Assembly (NCBI GenBank): GCA_016584495.1
Contig: WAID01000003.1
Coordinates: 5,598,501 to 5,662,500, forward strand
DNA from: Celoporthe dispersa
Lineage: Eukaryota; Ascomycota; Sordariomycetes; Diaporthales; Cryphonectriaceae
DNA length: 64,000 bases
Direction: 5' to 3'
In this document: positions 1 to 13,100 of the stretch, piece by piece
How the letters are laid out: each line of letters opens with the position of its first letter
Position numbering within the stretch: the stretch's first letter is position 1
Program-made: the position numbers and the translations under genes
Notes under the pieces: model-generated
What the model saw: the letters and a program-made list of their open reading frames with translations, nothing else
What the model was told of the DNA's origin: nothing
Database searches by the model: none

Positions 1-1405
1 GCAGAGCATGTATACATCCTCTCCTTAGTAAGGGGATGGATGAGGGTTCATGATCTGGCGGCTGGTCAGGATGGAACTTCCCCAATATTGCCACTATTCA
101 GATGATCAATCTTGAAGGCTGGATGGAACTAGAAGTGGCAGGGACGATGAAGATGTAAGGGACGCTAAGCAGAGCTGGTGTGGATCTAGCTTCCACTATC
201 GTTATCAACCGGCTAATCATCAAAGGCTACGTGAGCCAGAGGAGTTTTGAGTGAAGAAAAGGCGCGAGGGAAGGACAGGCCTGATGGCGATAAAAAAAGC
301 CAAGCCCTGAAAAAATTTGGTTGTCCACAGGCGGCGGCCTTACTGCTCTGGTCCCAGAAGTGGCAGACACGGGAGCAGGGGATGGCTCGTGCGCTAGTCC
401 TAAATCAGTCGGAGTTGTGCAGGGAAGTAACGGTTGGGGCCAGTCCCACGCGATTATAAAAATAAGGACACCTTAGATATAGAAGGCCACGCCCGCCCCT
501 GGGGTGATTTCTCTCACAAGCTCGCTGCCGCTGCTGCTGCCGCCGCCGCCGCCGCTGTGAAGCCTTGCCTTGTTGTCCACAGACCGCGCCCAGGCCCAGG
601 CCCAGATCCAGACCCAAGGCCCATACCCAGATCTCAGCCCCAGACCCGCCGCGGTACTGCATGAAAAAGCAACGAAACTGGCACCACATCCTTCTGCACT
701 ACAGCATCAGCAGCCAACATTACCCACCGCGGCCCAGGTCCCAACCTCAACCTGCAAACCCACATCGGCGCATTCCGCACGTCAAAGTTTCAGATCTCAC
801 TGCAAGTTCGTGTAGTTTTTGATCGCGACGCCCAGCCTCGACGAACTTGTTTTAAAAAAAAAATCATCACCAAACGCCACACAAAAAAAGAAAAGAAAAA
901 ACAATTTCCACAGTCCACCTTCGCGCTCTTATCATTCTGGTCCTCTTCAATTCCCCCCGCAGCTATCTGCAGCATCTCGACTTCCGGTTGCAGCACCTGC
1001 CTGCTTTCTGCCATCTCAACAACACACAAGTGCGAGACAGATTACTCGAAAGGAAGAGTAGGTGCCTCATCGCCCCACAGCGGCAGCCTGATTGGACAGC
1101 TTTTATCTTAGCCTGTCGCCCACGCAGGTAAGTCGCTTCACCTCTGTTATATTCGATCCCAGAGCATGTATTCAGTCGGCATGATTTGTATGATCGTCTA
1201 TCAGAATTTAGATTGATAATATTTTCTTGAATTCGCGCCTTCTTCTGCAGTATTTTCTGACCATGCATCCTAGGTTCAATGATCAATTGGGCTTGCTGCC
1301 TCTGAAACACCTGAAAAAGTGGATTTGATGGCTTCGTCGCGCTGCCAGTAGCTTCTAATCTTTCTTTCGACTGCCCATCTGGTTCGCGCCATGATATAGT
1401 TCAAG
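1..1405. promoter_or_regulatory. Upstream region of MOT1, no gene seen
   Basis: No convincing coding region is visible. The stretch holds a GCC/GCT triplet run at about 520-558 and a long A-rich patch at about 850-902. A strong donor (GTAAGT, from 1128) and a strong acceptor (TTCTTCTGCAG, ending 1250) frame a plausible intron in the 5' untranslated region of MOT1. Short open frames here overlap on both strands and have the composition of non-coding DNA. Confidence 0.5.
1128..1250 (+). other. Putative 5'UTR intron of MOT1
   Basis: The consensus donor GTAAGT begins at 1128 and a pyrimidine-rich acceptor ends at 1250, about 155 bases before the MOT1 start codon. The length (123 bases) fits the introns in this window. 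No transcript data are available, so this is inference. Confidence 0.45.
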
Positions 1406-4400
1406 ATGGCATCAAGACTCGATCGCCTTGTCACGTAGGTCTCATCTTGCCACTGATATCCCCCACCTGATCTGCTCTCGGGTTAACATTTTTCAGTATC
1501 CTGGAGACTGGGAGCACCCGTCTCATCCGGGACACGGCCGTGAACCAGCTTGCCGACTGGCAGAAGCATCAACCGGAGGAGCTTTTTAACCTGCTCTCTC
1601 GAGTGGTCCCTTACCTGCGACACAAGGACTGGGAGACTCGGTCAACTGCTGCTAAGGCCATCGGCAAGATTATCGAAAATGCAGAGGCTTACGACCCGAA
1701 CGCAGATGAGGAGCCCGTGGCGCCTAAGAAGCAGGACGAAGACGACGGGAATGGCTTCGTCAAGAAGGAGGACAAGGAGGCGCCAGCACTTCCTGAGGAT
1801 GACACGTTGAGCCTAGACACCCTCAACGTGACCAGCATAATAAAATACGGCAGAGAGCTACTTCGAGGTGGCACCATCGACTATGCACTCGGTGCATTGG
1901 ACCCACAGGCCCGTCTTGTTCACCAAAAGAAGACTCTCATTGGTCGACTGGGCCTACTTGGCCGTCCATACGAGGACGAGGAGTTGCCTGTCTCTCGTGA
2001 CAGTGTCAGCCCCAGCACGCCAGCCGACACGAATGGCTTCAACGGCAATCATCATGGGGCACCAACGCCTCACCCGACCGAGGAGAGCGGCATGAGCGCA
2101 AGGCAGCTCAACGTCCTGAAGCGGAAGCGGAAGCGTGAAGCTCAGAAAGCTGCCCAAGGCAAGGGCGGTTTCGGCGACCTCTCGCTCCGCCGTGCCACCA
2201 CCGCTGGGTCTGAAGGTTTTCCGGATGAGGCGCCCATGGCCGATGCCGACTCCAAAAAGAATGGCAAGATGGCTGATTACTTCAGCCTTGACAGGCCTAC
2301 TGACATTGACGAAGACTCTAAAGTTGTATCCGAGTACAAAGGCCCTATTATACCGATCAAATCTGAGCTCGAGACAGACGTCGTCGTCGAAGGCATCGAA
2401 TGGCCCTACGAGCGGCTCTGTGATTTTCTCAAGATTGATCTCTTCGACCCATCGTGGGAGACAAGACACGGTGCGGCCATGGGTCTGAGAGAAGTCATTA
2501 GGGTCCATGGCGCAGGTGCTGGTCGATGTCGTGGCAGGTCACGCAGCGAGAACGATGAGCGCAACCGGAAGTGGCTCGATGATGTTGCCTGCCGGCTATG
2601 TTGTGTCCTGATGCTGGACAGATTTACAGATTACAGCTCAGATACATCGGTGGCACCAATTCGTGAGACGGTTGGCCAGACACTGGGCTCGGTCCTGTTC
2701 CACTTTCCCGCAAATTCCGTGCATGCCATCTACCGCATTCTCTATCGGATGGTCATGCAAGAAGACCTACCCCTGGAACAGCACGTCTGGCCCATCTGCC
2801 ACGGTGGCATGGTGGGACTCCGATATGTTGTTGCTGTACGCAAGGACCTCCTCATGAAAGACGGCGACATGATTGATGGTATCATCCGTGCTGTCATGAA
2901 GGGCCTAGGCGACCGAGATGACGATGTGCGCTCAGTCAGCGCTGCCACGTTGATACCTATGGCGAAGGAATTTGTCACACAACGTCCAGGCGAGTTAAAC
3001 AAGCTGATCTATGTTGTCTGGGAGGGTCTCGCCGATCTCAGCGACGACCTGAGTGCTTCCACGGGCAAGATCATGGACCTTCTCGCCATTCTCTGCGGCT
3101 TCCCCGAAGTTCTCTCTGCGATGAAGATCTCAGCAAAGGAAGACGAGGAGAGGTCATTCACTGTTCTCGTCCCTCGACTCTATCCATTCCTCCGTCATAC
3201 CATCACTTCTGTCCGTCTCGCAGTCCTGAAAGCTCTCATGACATTTGCAAAGTTAGATGCAGAGTCGTCCCAGGGCTGGCTCAACGGCAGGCTCCTCAGA
3301 CTCATCTTCCAAAACCTCCTGGTGGAACGAGATCCAGAGACGCTCGAGATGTCCCTCGAGCTGTGGACAGCTCTCGTCAAGTCGCTTTCCCAGAACCCAG
3401 CAGTGCTGGGCATGGAGTTCTCTTCTCACATCGCCCCATTAATGGAGCTCTCGCTGCATCCCATCGGCGTACTGCGCAACCCAATACCTATGAACGCAAC
3501 CCTGTTCCTGAAACCGTCGGGCGGCAGTTATGCCCCTCTAGCAGGTGCACCGCCGCCGCCGCCGCCGCCACCCAGAAGATCTAGTCCGTCAGAAGGGGGA
3601 GAGCGAGCTACAAAGAGGCGCAGAAAATCCACCAAGGTCGAGGAGGCCATGCCTTCTCAATCTCATGACCTTGATGGACGCATGATGTCAGGTGATGTCG
3701 ACCTAGTTGGCATGGAGACACTTGTGCGATCCCGGGTATACGCCGCCAAGGCTATGGGCTTCATTATGTCCCGGGTACCTTCGACAGATCTGCAAGAGTA
3801 CGACGCGAACATCCAGCGTGGTCTCTCATCGTCGTTCTCATCCACACAGTTAGCCGCTTGCATGGTTGTAGACGAATATGCCAGGAATTGTGAGAGCACA
3901 CAACAGTGTTCCCGGTTTGCCCCGCTGTTGCAGCAGATGGTCGAGAGTGAACGGCCACCCTACTATCGCGACCTCGTCAGCTACATCAAGGCCGTCCGCG
4001 CCCAGTGCCAGCAGCTGATCAACATGTTCCGCGACCACGGCAAGGTCTCAGCGGCAAGCTCCCGGTCCTTGCTGTGGTTGTCCAAGGCGAGGCCGAAGCA
4101 GGGCCAGGAGCTTTTTCGATTATCAACGCGGAGAAGGTGGTAAATGAGGACTACGAGAAGCTGAAGAAGGCCATGGCCCCTGGTCAGCGCCTTATCGCGA
4201 GCCAACAACTAGCCGAGGTCCGAGACAGCACCGCAGAGATGATCGAGGAGGCCAAGGTCAAGAAGGATGCTCGCGATGTACGGATCAAAGGCGCAGCAGC
4301 ATGTGCGCTCGTGGCAATTAAGCTGCTGCCAAAGAAGCCCAGCCCACTGATCAAGGCGATCATGGAGAGCGTTAAGAACGAGGAGAACCAGGAGCTGCAG

Positions 4401-7159
4401 TTCCGGTCGTCATCAACCATTGCAAGACTAGTTCAGCTCTTCACCGAGTCTGGTCGTCGTGGTCCCGCCGACAAAGTGGTGGCCAACCTGGTCAAGTTCT
4501 CATGTATGGAGACAAGCGAGACGCCTGAGTTTTGGCCCAACGCAAGCAAAACAGATAACGTCCTTTCGATGCAGAAGGATGAGGACCGCGTCGATCGCGC
4601 CGATGCCGCTCAGTATGCCCGTGAAGCAAAGGCGGCACGCATCACACGCCGCGGTGCGAAGGAGGCATTGCAGATTCTTGCCAAGACATATGGCCCCGAG
4701 CTGTTAGCCGTCGTGCCTAGCATCCGCAGCGCTATGGAGCAACCACTCATGATGGCGTTCTCGGGCGATCTCCCTGCTGAGGCCAAGGATCCTGAACAAA
4801 CCTTCGGACAGGAGATCGTCGACGCAATGTCGGTCATCCGTACCATGACACCCACAATTGACGTGGCACTACATCCATTCATCATGCAACTTCTTCCCCT
4901 GGTCATCAAAGCTCTGCACTCTGAGCTGTCAGTATTCAGATACATGGCTGCAAAATGCCTGGCGACGGTGTGTAGCGTCATCACGGTGGAGGGTATGACT
5001 GCGCTGGTGGAGAAGGTTCTTCCGTCCATCAACAACCCCTCGACCTCCATTTCCGGCAGGGTGCGATTGAGACCATTTACCACCTGATCGCCGTCATGGG
5101 AGATTCCATTCTTCCTTATGTTGTATTCCTCATTGTCCCCGTCCTGGGCCGCATGAGCGACTCGGATGACGATATACGGCGCATCGCCACCACTTCATTC
5201 GCGACGCTGGTCAAGCTTGTGCCTCTTGAGGCCGGCATACCAGATCCACCAGGTCTATCTCAGGAGCTGCTTAAGGGTAGAGACCGCGAGAGGACCTTCA
5301 TTGCCCAGCTACTGGATCCCAAGAAAGTCGAGCCATTTCAGTTGCCTGTTGCCATCAAGGCTGAGCTACGTTCCTACCAGCAAGATGGTGTGAACTGGCT
5401 CAATTTTCTCAGGAAGTACCATCTACACGGCATTCTCTGCGACGATATGGGTCTCGGAAAGACACTGCAGACTCTGTGTATTGTTGCTAGCGATCACCAC
5501 GAACGTGCCGAAGAGTTCTCAAAGACAGGCAATCCAGATATGAGGCGTCTTCCATCATTGATCGTCTGCCCTCCGACACTGTCAGGTCACTGGCAGCAGG
5601 AAATCAAGACATACGCCCCATTCCTTAGCGTCATGGCCTACGTTGGACCACCGCCCGAGCGGAAGGCGATGAAGGACAGGCTCGACAAGCCAGATATCGT
5701 AGTTACGTCCTACGATGTTTGCCGTAACGATATTGACGTCTTGAGCAAGTATAACTGGAATTACGTGGTGCTTGACGAGGGCCATCTGATCAAGAATGCC
5801 AAGGCGAAGATCAGCATGGCGGTCAAGCAGCTAGCAAGCAACCACCGGCTCATCCTCACCGGCACACCAATTCAGAACAATGTGTTGGAGCTGTGGTCTC
5901 TCTTTGATTTCCTCATGCCAGGTTTCCTGGGTGCGGAAAAGATGTTCGCAGATCGTTTCGTCAAGCCCATCTCCGCGTCGCGCTTCAGCAAGGCCTCGTC
6001 GAAAGAACAGGAAGCAGGCGCCCTCGCTATCGAGGCGCTGCACAAGCAAGTCCTGCCTTTCTTGCTGCGTCGCCTGAAGGAGGAAGTGCTTAACGACCTT
6101 CCACCCAAGATCCTGCAGAATTACTACTGCGACCTAAGTGATCTGCAACGGAAGCTCTTCGAGGATTTCACCAAGAAGGAGTCAAAGAAGCTCGCCGAGG
6201 AGGCTGGTCGGGACGACAAGGATGCCAAACAACATATCTTCCAAGCCCTGCAGTATATGCGGAAGCTCTGTAACTCTCCCGCCATGGTCCTCAAGCCGGG
6301 TCATCCCAAGTACGACGACACGCAGCGCATCCTTGCAAAGAGCAATACCAGCCTCGAGGACGCAGTCCACGCGCCCAAGCTGACGGCTCTCCGCGACCTG
6401 CTTGTCGACTGCGGCATCGGCACCGAGGGCGCAGATACTAACGACCCGCTCTACCAACCCATCAAGCCTCATCGTGCCCTCATTTTCTGCCAGATGAAAG
6501 AGATGCTCGACATGGTACAGAATACGGTCTTGAAGGCCATGCTCCCCTCGGTCACCTACCTGCGCATGGACGGCTCCGTCGAGGCCAACAAGCGCCAGGA
6601 TCTCGTCAACAAGTTCAACAGCGATCCATCGTATGATTGTCTACTGCTCACGACAAGTGTCGGTGGTCTCGGGTTGAACTTGACGGGCGCAGACACAGTC
6701 ATCTTTGTCGAGCACGACTGGAACCCACAGAAGGATCTGCAGGCCATGGACCGCGCGCATCGTATCGGTCAAAAGAAGGTCGTCAATGTCTACCGGCTTG
6801 TCACCCGTGGAACACTAGAAGAGAAGATTCTCAACCTCCAGCGCTTCAAGATTGACGTCGCATCCACGGTGGTCAACCAGCAGAACGCGGGCTTGGCTAC
6901 CATGGACACAGATCAGATTCTGGATCTCTTCAACATCGGCGACGCAGGACCGGGCCTCATCCAAGAGAAACCTGACAAGGGCGGTCCGAGTGGCAGCGGC
7001 TTCGAGGGTCGCGAGGAGGACATGGTGGACGTCGAGACGGGAGATGTGCGGCAGCCGGGCAAGAAGGCCGCCTGGTTGGAGGACCTGGGTGAGCTCTGGG
7101 ATAACAAGCAGTACGAGGAGAGCTTTGACCTCGACGGTTTCTTGAAGACGATGCAATAG
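1406..7159 (+). CDS. MOT1: TATA-binding-protein-associated factor MOT1/BTAF1 (Snf2-family ATPase)
   Basis: MOT1 uses ATP to strip TATA-binding protein from DNA and so redistributes TFIID in the nucleus. A 29-base first exon (1406-1434) encodes MASRLDRLVT; a 62-base intron follows and the rest is one exon from 1497. The N-terminal half is HEAT-repeat-like with a low-complexity insert and a proline run near 3550. The C-terminal ATPase has GLGKT near residue 1325, DEGH near 1436, LTGTPIQNN, and the helicase C motifs TTSVGGLGLNLTG and DRAHRIGQ near 1730-1765. The frame breaks twice, by one missing base at about 4051-4053 and one in the C run near 5036-5040. Adding one base at each restores conserved MOT1 sequence without a gap, giving about 1,897 residues against 1,867 in yeast. 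Because MOT1 is essential, I read both as assembly errors. Identification is very secure. Confidence 0.97.
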
Positions 7160-8005
7160 GGCGGATGTTTTCTTGTGATGCCATCACCACCTGTAAGATT
7201 GATCAAGAACAAGAAAAAGGGAAAGAAAAAAAAATCTGATTCTGGGAGTTTTTGGTCCGGGGAACAGAGGCCAGCAATCATATGCAGATGGAGTTGGCAA
7301 CGGTATTTTGAGGCGGTCGGATGTGGGTAGGGCGTCGGTATCATAAGACATTGGAAGCGGTTTAAGCAGGAATTGATCGATCTCAAGGGTTTTTTGGTGG
7401 TTTTTTTTCTTCTCATGCTTATGTCCTAGGGCTGATAAGCAAGCAAGGCGTTGAATAGGTCTTGTATCATCATGATATGTTGACTCTGTACAGCAAGCTG
7501 GGGTAGCAAGGAGGAGAGTTTCCAGCAATGGCATGTTTGCTGTTGGACTGAAGCTGTGGTAGTAAAGTAGTCCTCAAGGCTGCTAGGTAAATACTACCTT
7601 TCAGAGCGCGCAAGAGACCTGGCCGAGGCCTACAACATCTTGGTCATGGTTGTTGTCCTGGCTCCTTGCATCGACTTTTCTTTTCTTTTCTTTCTCTTTT
7701 AGCAAGTACTGGCTGAGACTTTTTCTGCGGTTGAGATTTGGGCGTGACAGTCCTGAGTGTGGTAAGTAAGCCCCAGCTTGTTTCCAGCGGGACAGGCCCC
7801 ACCAAAACTACCCCTCCAGAAGCTTCGGAAGTGGCACACGGACAATGACCTAATAACTGCAACTTCAACCACAGCAAGGCTTCGTTGAGCCACCACTCTT
7901 TTCTCGCATCAGCCACCTTTTCCCTCTCGACCTTTTTTTTTTCGCTGCAGGCAACGTACATAGCCGAAACACGGACTCACCTCCACCTAGAGAAAAATAG
8001 TCAAG
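7160..8005. promoter_or_regulatory. MOT1 3' end and CDC37 promoter
   Basis: This interval separates two genes in tandem. It has A-rich and T-rich patches (near 7205-7240, 7390-7410 and 7676-7700) and a T-run at about 7924-7940 close to the CDC37 start. No additional coding region is supported. Confidence 0.5.
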
Positions 8006-9574
8006 ATGCCTGTGGACTATAGCAAGTGGGTAAGTCATCGCGATCTGCTATTGTCTCAGCGTAGACAAGCAAACATACAAGTCACAGCCAGTCCTAAACC
8101 TCGCCTCTGACAGGACGCCCTCGAGCTCTCGGACGACTCCGACATCGAAGTCCACCCTAACGTCGACAAGCGGTCCTTCATCCGCGCCAAGCAGGCGCAG
8201 ATTCACCAGGAGCGCGAGCACCGGCGGCAGCACATCGTCCAGCTCAAGTACGAGCGCCAGATCAACGATGCACTGATCCAGCGCATCACGAACCTTCTCA
8301 ACGCGCTCAAATCCCATGCCTCAGACGTCGAGAACAAGAGCAGGAACCCCGGGGAGATAGCCTTCGCCGCCGTCATGGAGAGCGCCGCGGGCCTGAAGCC
8401 TGAGGACGACCAGCCTCCCCCACGACCCGAGGGCCTGCCGCGGCCCGAGGGGGACGAGAAGATGCCGACGTACAGCAAGATGATGGCGACCCTGCTGGAC
8501 CAGGTGAACACCGCGATGGGGGAGAAGAAAGTCAAGCAGGAGGACCGGTACGAGGCGATGATGGCGGAGATCGGTGAGCACCTCGACAAGGTGACGAAGC
8601 TGCAGGGGGAGCTGGTGAAGAAGCTAGGCGAGCTGGAGAAGGAGGAAGGGCGCAAGATCACGAGCGAGGGCATCCACACGGGCTTTGACAGCTCACATGT
8701 CAACAAGGCGGCGCCTGGGAAGAAGGACGACCCCAAGGTGGAGCTGCTGAACCCGAACTACGTCGCACCGTCCGCAGGGGGCCCGTCGTCCAAAGCACCA
8801 GCAGCGGAGGATGACGACGACGACGACGATGATGAGCATGTGGATGCCTCGCCTGCCGCGAAGCAGTTCGCCAACATCAAGAACGGCGACTACGCCTCCT
8901 CCATGGCCTTCCTCAGCAAGAACCCGCAGATCTTGACGGAGAAGGAGACGGACGGCCTGCTCATCATGGCCTTCGACGCCCAGCTCGATAGCAAGGACGA
9001 CTTCGCGCGGCAGTGCGTCCACCAAGCCCTGCTGCTGCAGTACTGCCGCGCCCTGGGCCGGGACGGCGTCGCGCTGTTCTTCAAGCGCATCATGACGAAG
9101 GGCCACCAGGCGCAGGATGTCTTCTTCAAAGACGTCCAGGATACCTACCAGAAGATCAAGACCCGCGCCGCCGAGATTAACAAGCAGCGCGCCGCCGGAG
9201 CCGCCGAGGGCGAGGGCGTCGAGCAGATCCAGCTGCACGCCGTGGAGCCGGGCACGGTGATCAGCATCCGGGTGCCGCCCGCCGACAGCCAGGACCCCGA
9301 GACGCAGGAGGCCAGGAAGATCTACGAAGGCTTCAGCCCCGAGATGAAGAAGGCACTAGAGGCTGGTAGCCTGGACGAGGTGAACGCCGCGCTGGGAAAG
9401 CTGAAGGTGGACGAGGCGGAGGACCTGGTGGGTAAGTTTGACGCGGCCGGCATTCTATCGCTCGAGCAGGAGATTATCGACGCCACGACCGAGGAGGGCC
9501 AGGCGCAGTGGAAGCAGCTGGCGGAGCAGGGCAAGGCCACGACCGAGGAGGAGTATGCGCCTGACCCGGAGTAG
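8006..9574 (+). CDS. CDC37: Hsp90 co-chaperone Cdc37
   Basis: Cdc37 recruits protein kinases to Hsp90 in the cytosol. Exon 1 is 8006-8029 (MPVDYSKW); an 84-base intron with a GTAAGT donor follows; exon 2 is 8114-9574, giving 494 residues. The start fits the invariant MPVDYSKW of the family. Serines 14 and 17, in the ELSDDSD context, correspond to the casein kinase 2 sites known in yeast and animal Cdc37. Order: N-terminal coiled-coil kinase-binding part, a K/E-rich linker, an aspartate run near 8815-8835 (residues about 245-250), the Hsp90-binding middle domain and the C-terminal domain ending EEEYAPDPE. The frame is intact, unlike its neighbours. The short first exon with an early intron is typical of filamentous fungi. 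Confidence 0.97.
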
Positions 9575-10166
9575 GCTGGGCTGCAGCTGTCACACCTGTG
9601 GGAAGAACCAGGTACGACACGAGAGGCCTTTGGGATTGTAGAGCGTTGCCGTGAGACGGCGTGGTAGGTAAGAACGCATGTTGCTCGTTGTATGACATGG
9701 GAATGTGCTCTAGAGACCCGAGAAACTCGCGCACCGGGGCTGTATAATCATTTTCATCTAAGTACCAGACCTAAAGCCTGGATATCCATTAACGCAAACA
9801 TTTGCGAAATACTACTGCGCCATCAGACAACCTTTGAGCCTCATAGGTCCCTGGATGAATGGAGGACATGCGTGAACAGGGTCCTTCCAAAATGAAGGCG
9901 TGGCCGAAGACATTGCAAGATCGCGTGCGCCGCCACGAGGCTTTCCCCCCGTCCTGTCATCAGACCCTGCCTCTCGCATCCAAGCCGTACCGTACTCAAT
10001 CCAGATCCGCTTCCAAGACTGCCTGAATTTGTCCAGATTACCATCAAATCGGCGACAAGACCCTTTTCAGTATCACCAGAGATTGGGTGGTTCTCATGCA
10101 CAAGCCCCCCCCCCCATGACCCTCTTCTTGGAGCCCAATCACCGGGCCAACACACCCCGAATCTCA
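9575..10166. other. Convergent 3' regions of CDC37 and the large unknown gene
   Basis: This 590-base interval lies between converging genes. It contains an 11-base C run at 10105-10115. No gene is supported; it presumably holds both 3' untranslated regions. Confidence 0.45.
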
Positions 10167-13100
10167 TCACTCCTCCTCGCTGATAGCACCGTCGTCATCG
10201 CCCAAGAGCAGGAGGTGTCCGCCGTCGCTATCCTCATCCTTGTCCGAGTCGATCAGCTGAGTCTCGCCAGCCTTTCTGGACGCAGCCGTGGCGTTGGCAA
10301 TAATGTTTTCGACGCCTCGGGCACTGTGCGCTTCCGTCATGTCCATGGCAAAGTCCATCTCGGTATCCATGGGCCCTTCAATCTCGACCTCGACCACACA
10401 CACCCGAGCATGGACAAAGAGCCACGGCCGACGGGAGTTGAGGCCATGGAACGGCTTTGGAGGACATTCGATCTCGGCACACTCGCTGTCCATGTCCAGG
10501 TCCTTCATCTGTTGGGCCAGTCCAGGCAGCATGGTCTCCCTTCCAGTGATCCAGGGCATTCAGATCACAGCCTCGAGGCTTCCATGCGATCTTTGCCACA
10601 GCAAGCGCGCGCTGGTTGGCAGTGCGCATGTCGGTGAAGGAGCCGTATGTCTTTGTCACGAGCTTACAGCTGGCGTGTGGGTTCGTGGGATCGTCACCAG
10701 TGCCTACAGAGAAGGGAGTTAGGCCGCGACTGTGTCTGTTGACTTGAGGTCCCGTGAGGCTTTTGTTGTTGAGGCTTTTTGGGCCTGTGGTCTCGTCGTA
10801 TTCTTCGAGATCTACGTGGGAATCGGTATCCGAGTCCGAAGAGGAGTAGGGTGAAAACAAGCCATCGTGTTTATCTTCACCCTCCTGTCGTGCTTGGTCG
10901 ATGCCACTCTCAACCTGGTGGGCCTTAGACCGAGGAGCAGATCCACACGCTGGTAGTGCCCTCAGAGCTGAACGTAGCTCGTCGCCCTCAAGACCTTTAG
11001 GCTGGTTTTTCTTCCTCAACGCCCTCTGCGACTTCAGTCTGGGCTGTACTTTCTTGGTCGCTGTCGGGAGTGGCAGGCTTGTCCTTCTGTCGTTGGTCCC
11101 AGAGTTTCCTCGCCTCTTCATCTCGCTTCTCCGCCTCGATGATCGACTTTGGGATGAACTGAAACTCAAAGACATCGTAGCGTTTACGATATATATCCAT
11201 GACATCCTCGTCCACCCACTGGTTGCGCAAGGCGTCCGGGTCCATGTCACCAACCAAAGTTTTCTCCTTGCGCACTTGGACACATACGTACTTGCCATCG
11301 CCTCGTTTCTTTATCCCAAAGAGCAGGCCGTTTGTGTACCAAGTCTGCAAAGACACGGTCCGCCGCGCCTGGTTTCTGGACTGCTGCGACGACATGTCAT
11401 CCAGCAGCAGCTTGGCATAATGATTGGCCGAATCAGACTTGCCAAATGCCCTCGCGCGCATCATCGCGTCCTCGTAGTTCGAATCCTCATCGACAGGCTG
11501 GCTGAGATATACACAGTAGGTCACGATGGCCTGGCTGGGCTCGAGTGCCTGCGAGGCTGGAACCTTTCGATGGTTCGGGCCAGTAGCAGCAGCCTCCTCG
11601 CCGCCCGCGAGGAAATCGACAGGGAGCAGGCCCCGGGTCTGGCTCCGGGCCTTGTTGAGCATCTGCGATTTCTTCTTCTCCATGTAGCGGTCGCACTTCT
11701 CACGGATGACACGCTCTTTGAACTCCCGCGTCTTGCTGCTCTCTCTGAACTCCCGTTCCACATCTTTTCGGATGCGCCGCATTCTGTCTGCAATAACACG
11801 CTCCTGGGTCGTCGCCTCGGCCCGCTCGCGGCCAGTAATGTTCTGCACGGCTTTTGCGCGAGACTTATGACTCGGGTGCGATCTTTGAAAGTCGACCGGC
11901 AGGGCATCAGCCAGGGTGGTGGTCTTCTTCTCGGCATACTGCTTCTGGAAGTTCCTCATCTGCTCGGCGGCATTGGCTATCTCATCTCTCGTGATGCGTG
12001 ACGGTCTCTGGGCTGCACGCTTAGGGACACTCGAGACCTTGAGGTTTTGCGCCGCCTTGGGCTGGCTCAGGCTGTCCTGTCGCGCCAGGTACCCATCGTT
12101 CAGCCGCTGGAGCCGCTGGAGGCCGATATCCGTCAGCTCACGTGTCTGCGGTTGATTCTCACGCTCACGAGGAGGCTGGACGTCTTGTCCCGGGGCTGGG
12201 GACGCTCGAGGTGTGGGGAGGGTATTGACGCTGCCGACGTCAGCCTGTCGCGAAGAGGGTTTAGGCGGCCGCACTGGAGGGCGAAGCACAGTAGGATGCT
12301 GCTTCGGAGGACGCTGTAGCTGAGGCTGTGACTCTTGGGCTCTCGGCAAGTGAGCTTCGGCATGGAGTCTGAGGTGGTTGTTACCACCGATAGAAGCCTG
12401 CTGCAAGGGGGGTTGCCGCTGCTGCACTGGAGGATGTGCTTCTTTGGCCTTCGGTAGGCGGGCCTCAGGCTGAGGCTCGCTCCCGTTGTGGACATTTCGA
12501 CCTGCTTGGATCATTTCATCCTGTGCCGCCATCAGACTCGCCATCCTATCCACTCTCGTGCCACGTCCCTTTTCCTTGAGACCCTCTGGCTTTGACAACC
12601 TGGCGATTCTTTCCCACTTGTCTTCAGATGGCTCAGCGTACACTGGCCGTTCCTCGGATCGCCTATCGGGGCCGAAGTAGCCTGTAAGAGACCCGGGCCT
12701 GGCTCCCAGAGATTTCGTCAGCAGTCCCTGCTGTGCACTATCTGGTGCCGGGTTGCGGGTTGTTTGGCCCCCTTGGAACGCCAGGTCGTCGATGTGCAGT
12801 GGTGCTGCTATAGTCCGACTGGCTCCCACCGTTGAATGTGGGAGCGGATGCCTGTGGTCGCGCAGAGATACTGGTCGGGACAGCTTGAGGGCGGCGGCTG
12901 CTGTTGTCTTGAGGAGCACTGTGGGATACCTTCTCTGCAGCGGGCTTTTTTTACGGCGGTGTTCTCCTGCGTGGGAGCATTTCCTGTGTCGGGTACCTGG
13001 AAGACGCGCGAGTCTTGACCCTCGCGTGCAGATGCTAGTACACTGGTTGCTTGTAGTTCTTTAGGCTCCCCTGAATGATGTTTGGACCTGTCCCGGGAGG

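Noticed and set aside
4040..5100. Introns as the cause of the MOT1 frame changes
   Set aside because: Conserved sequence continues on both sides with no spare bases, so no intron can fit; one missing base explains each.
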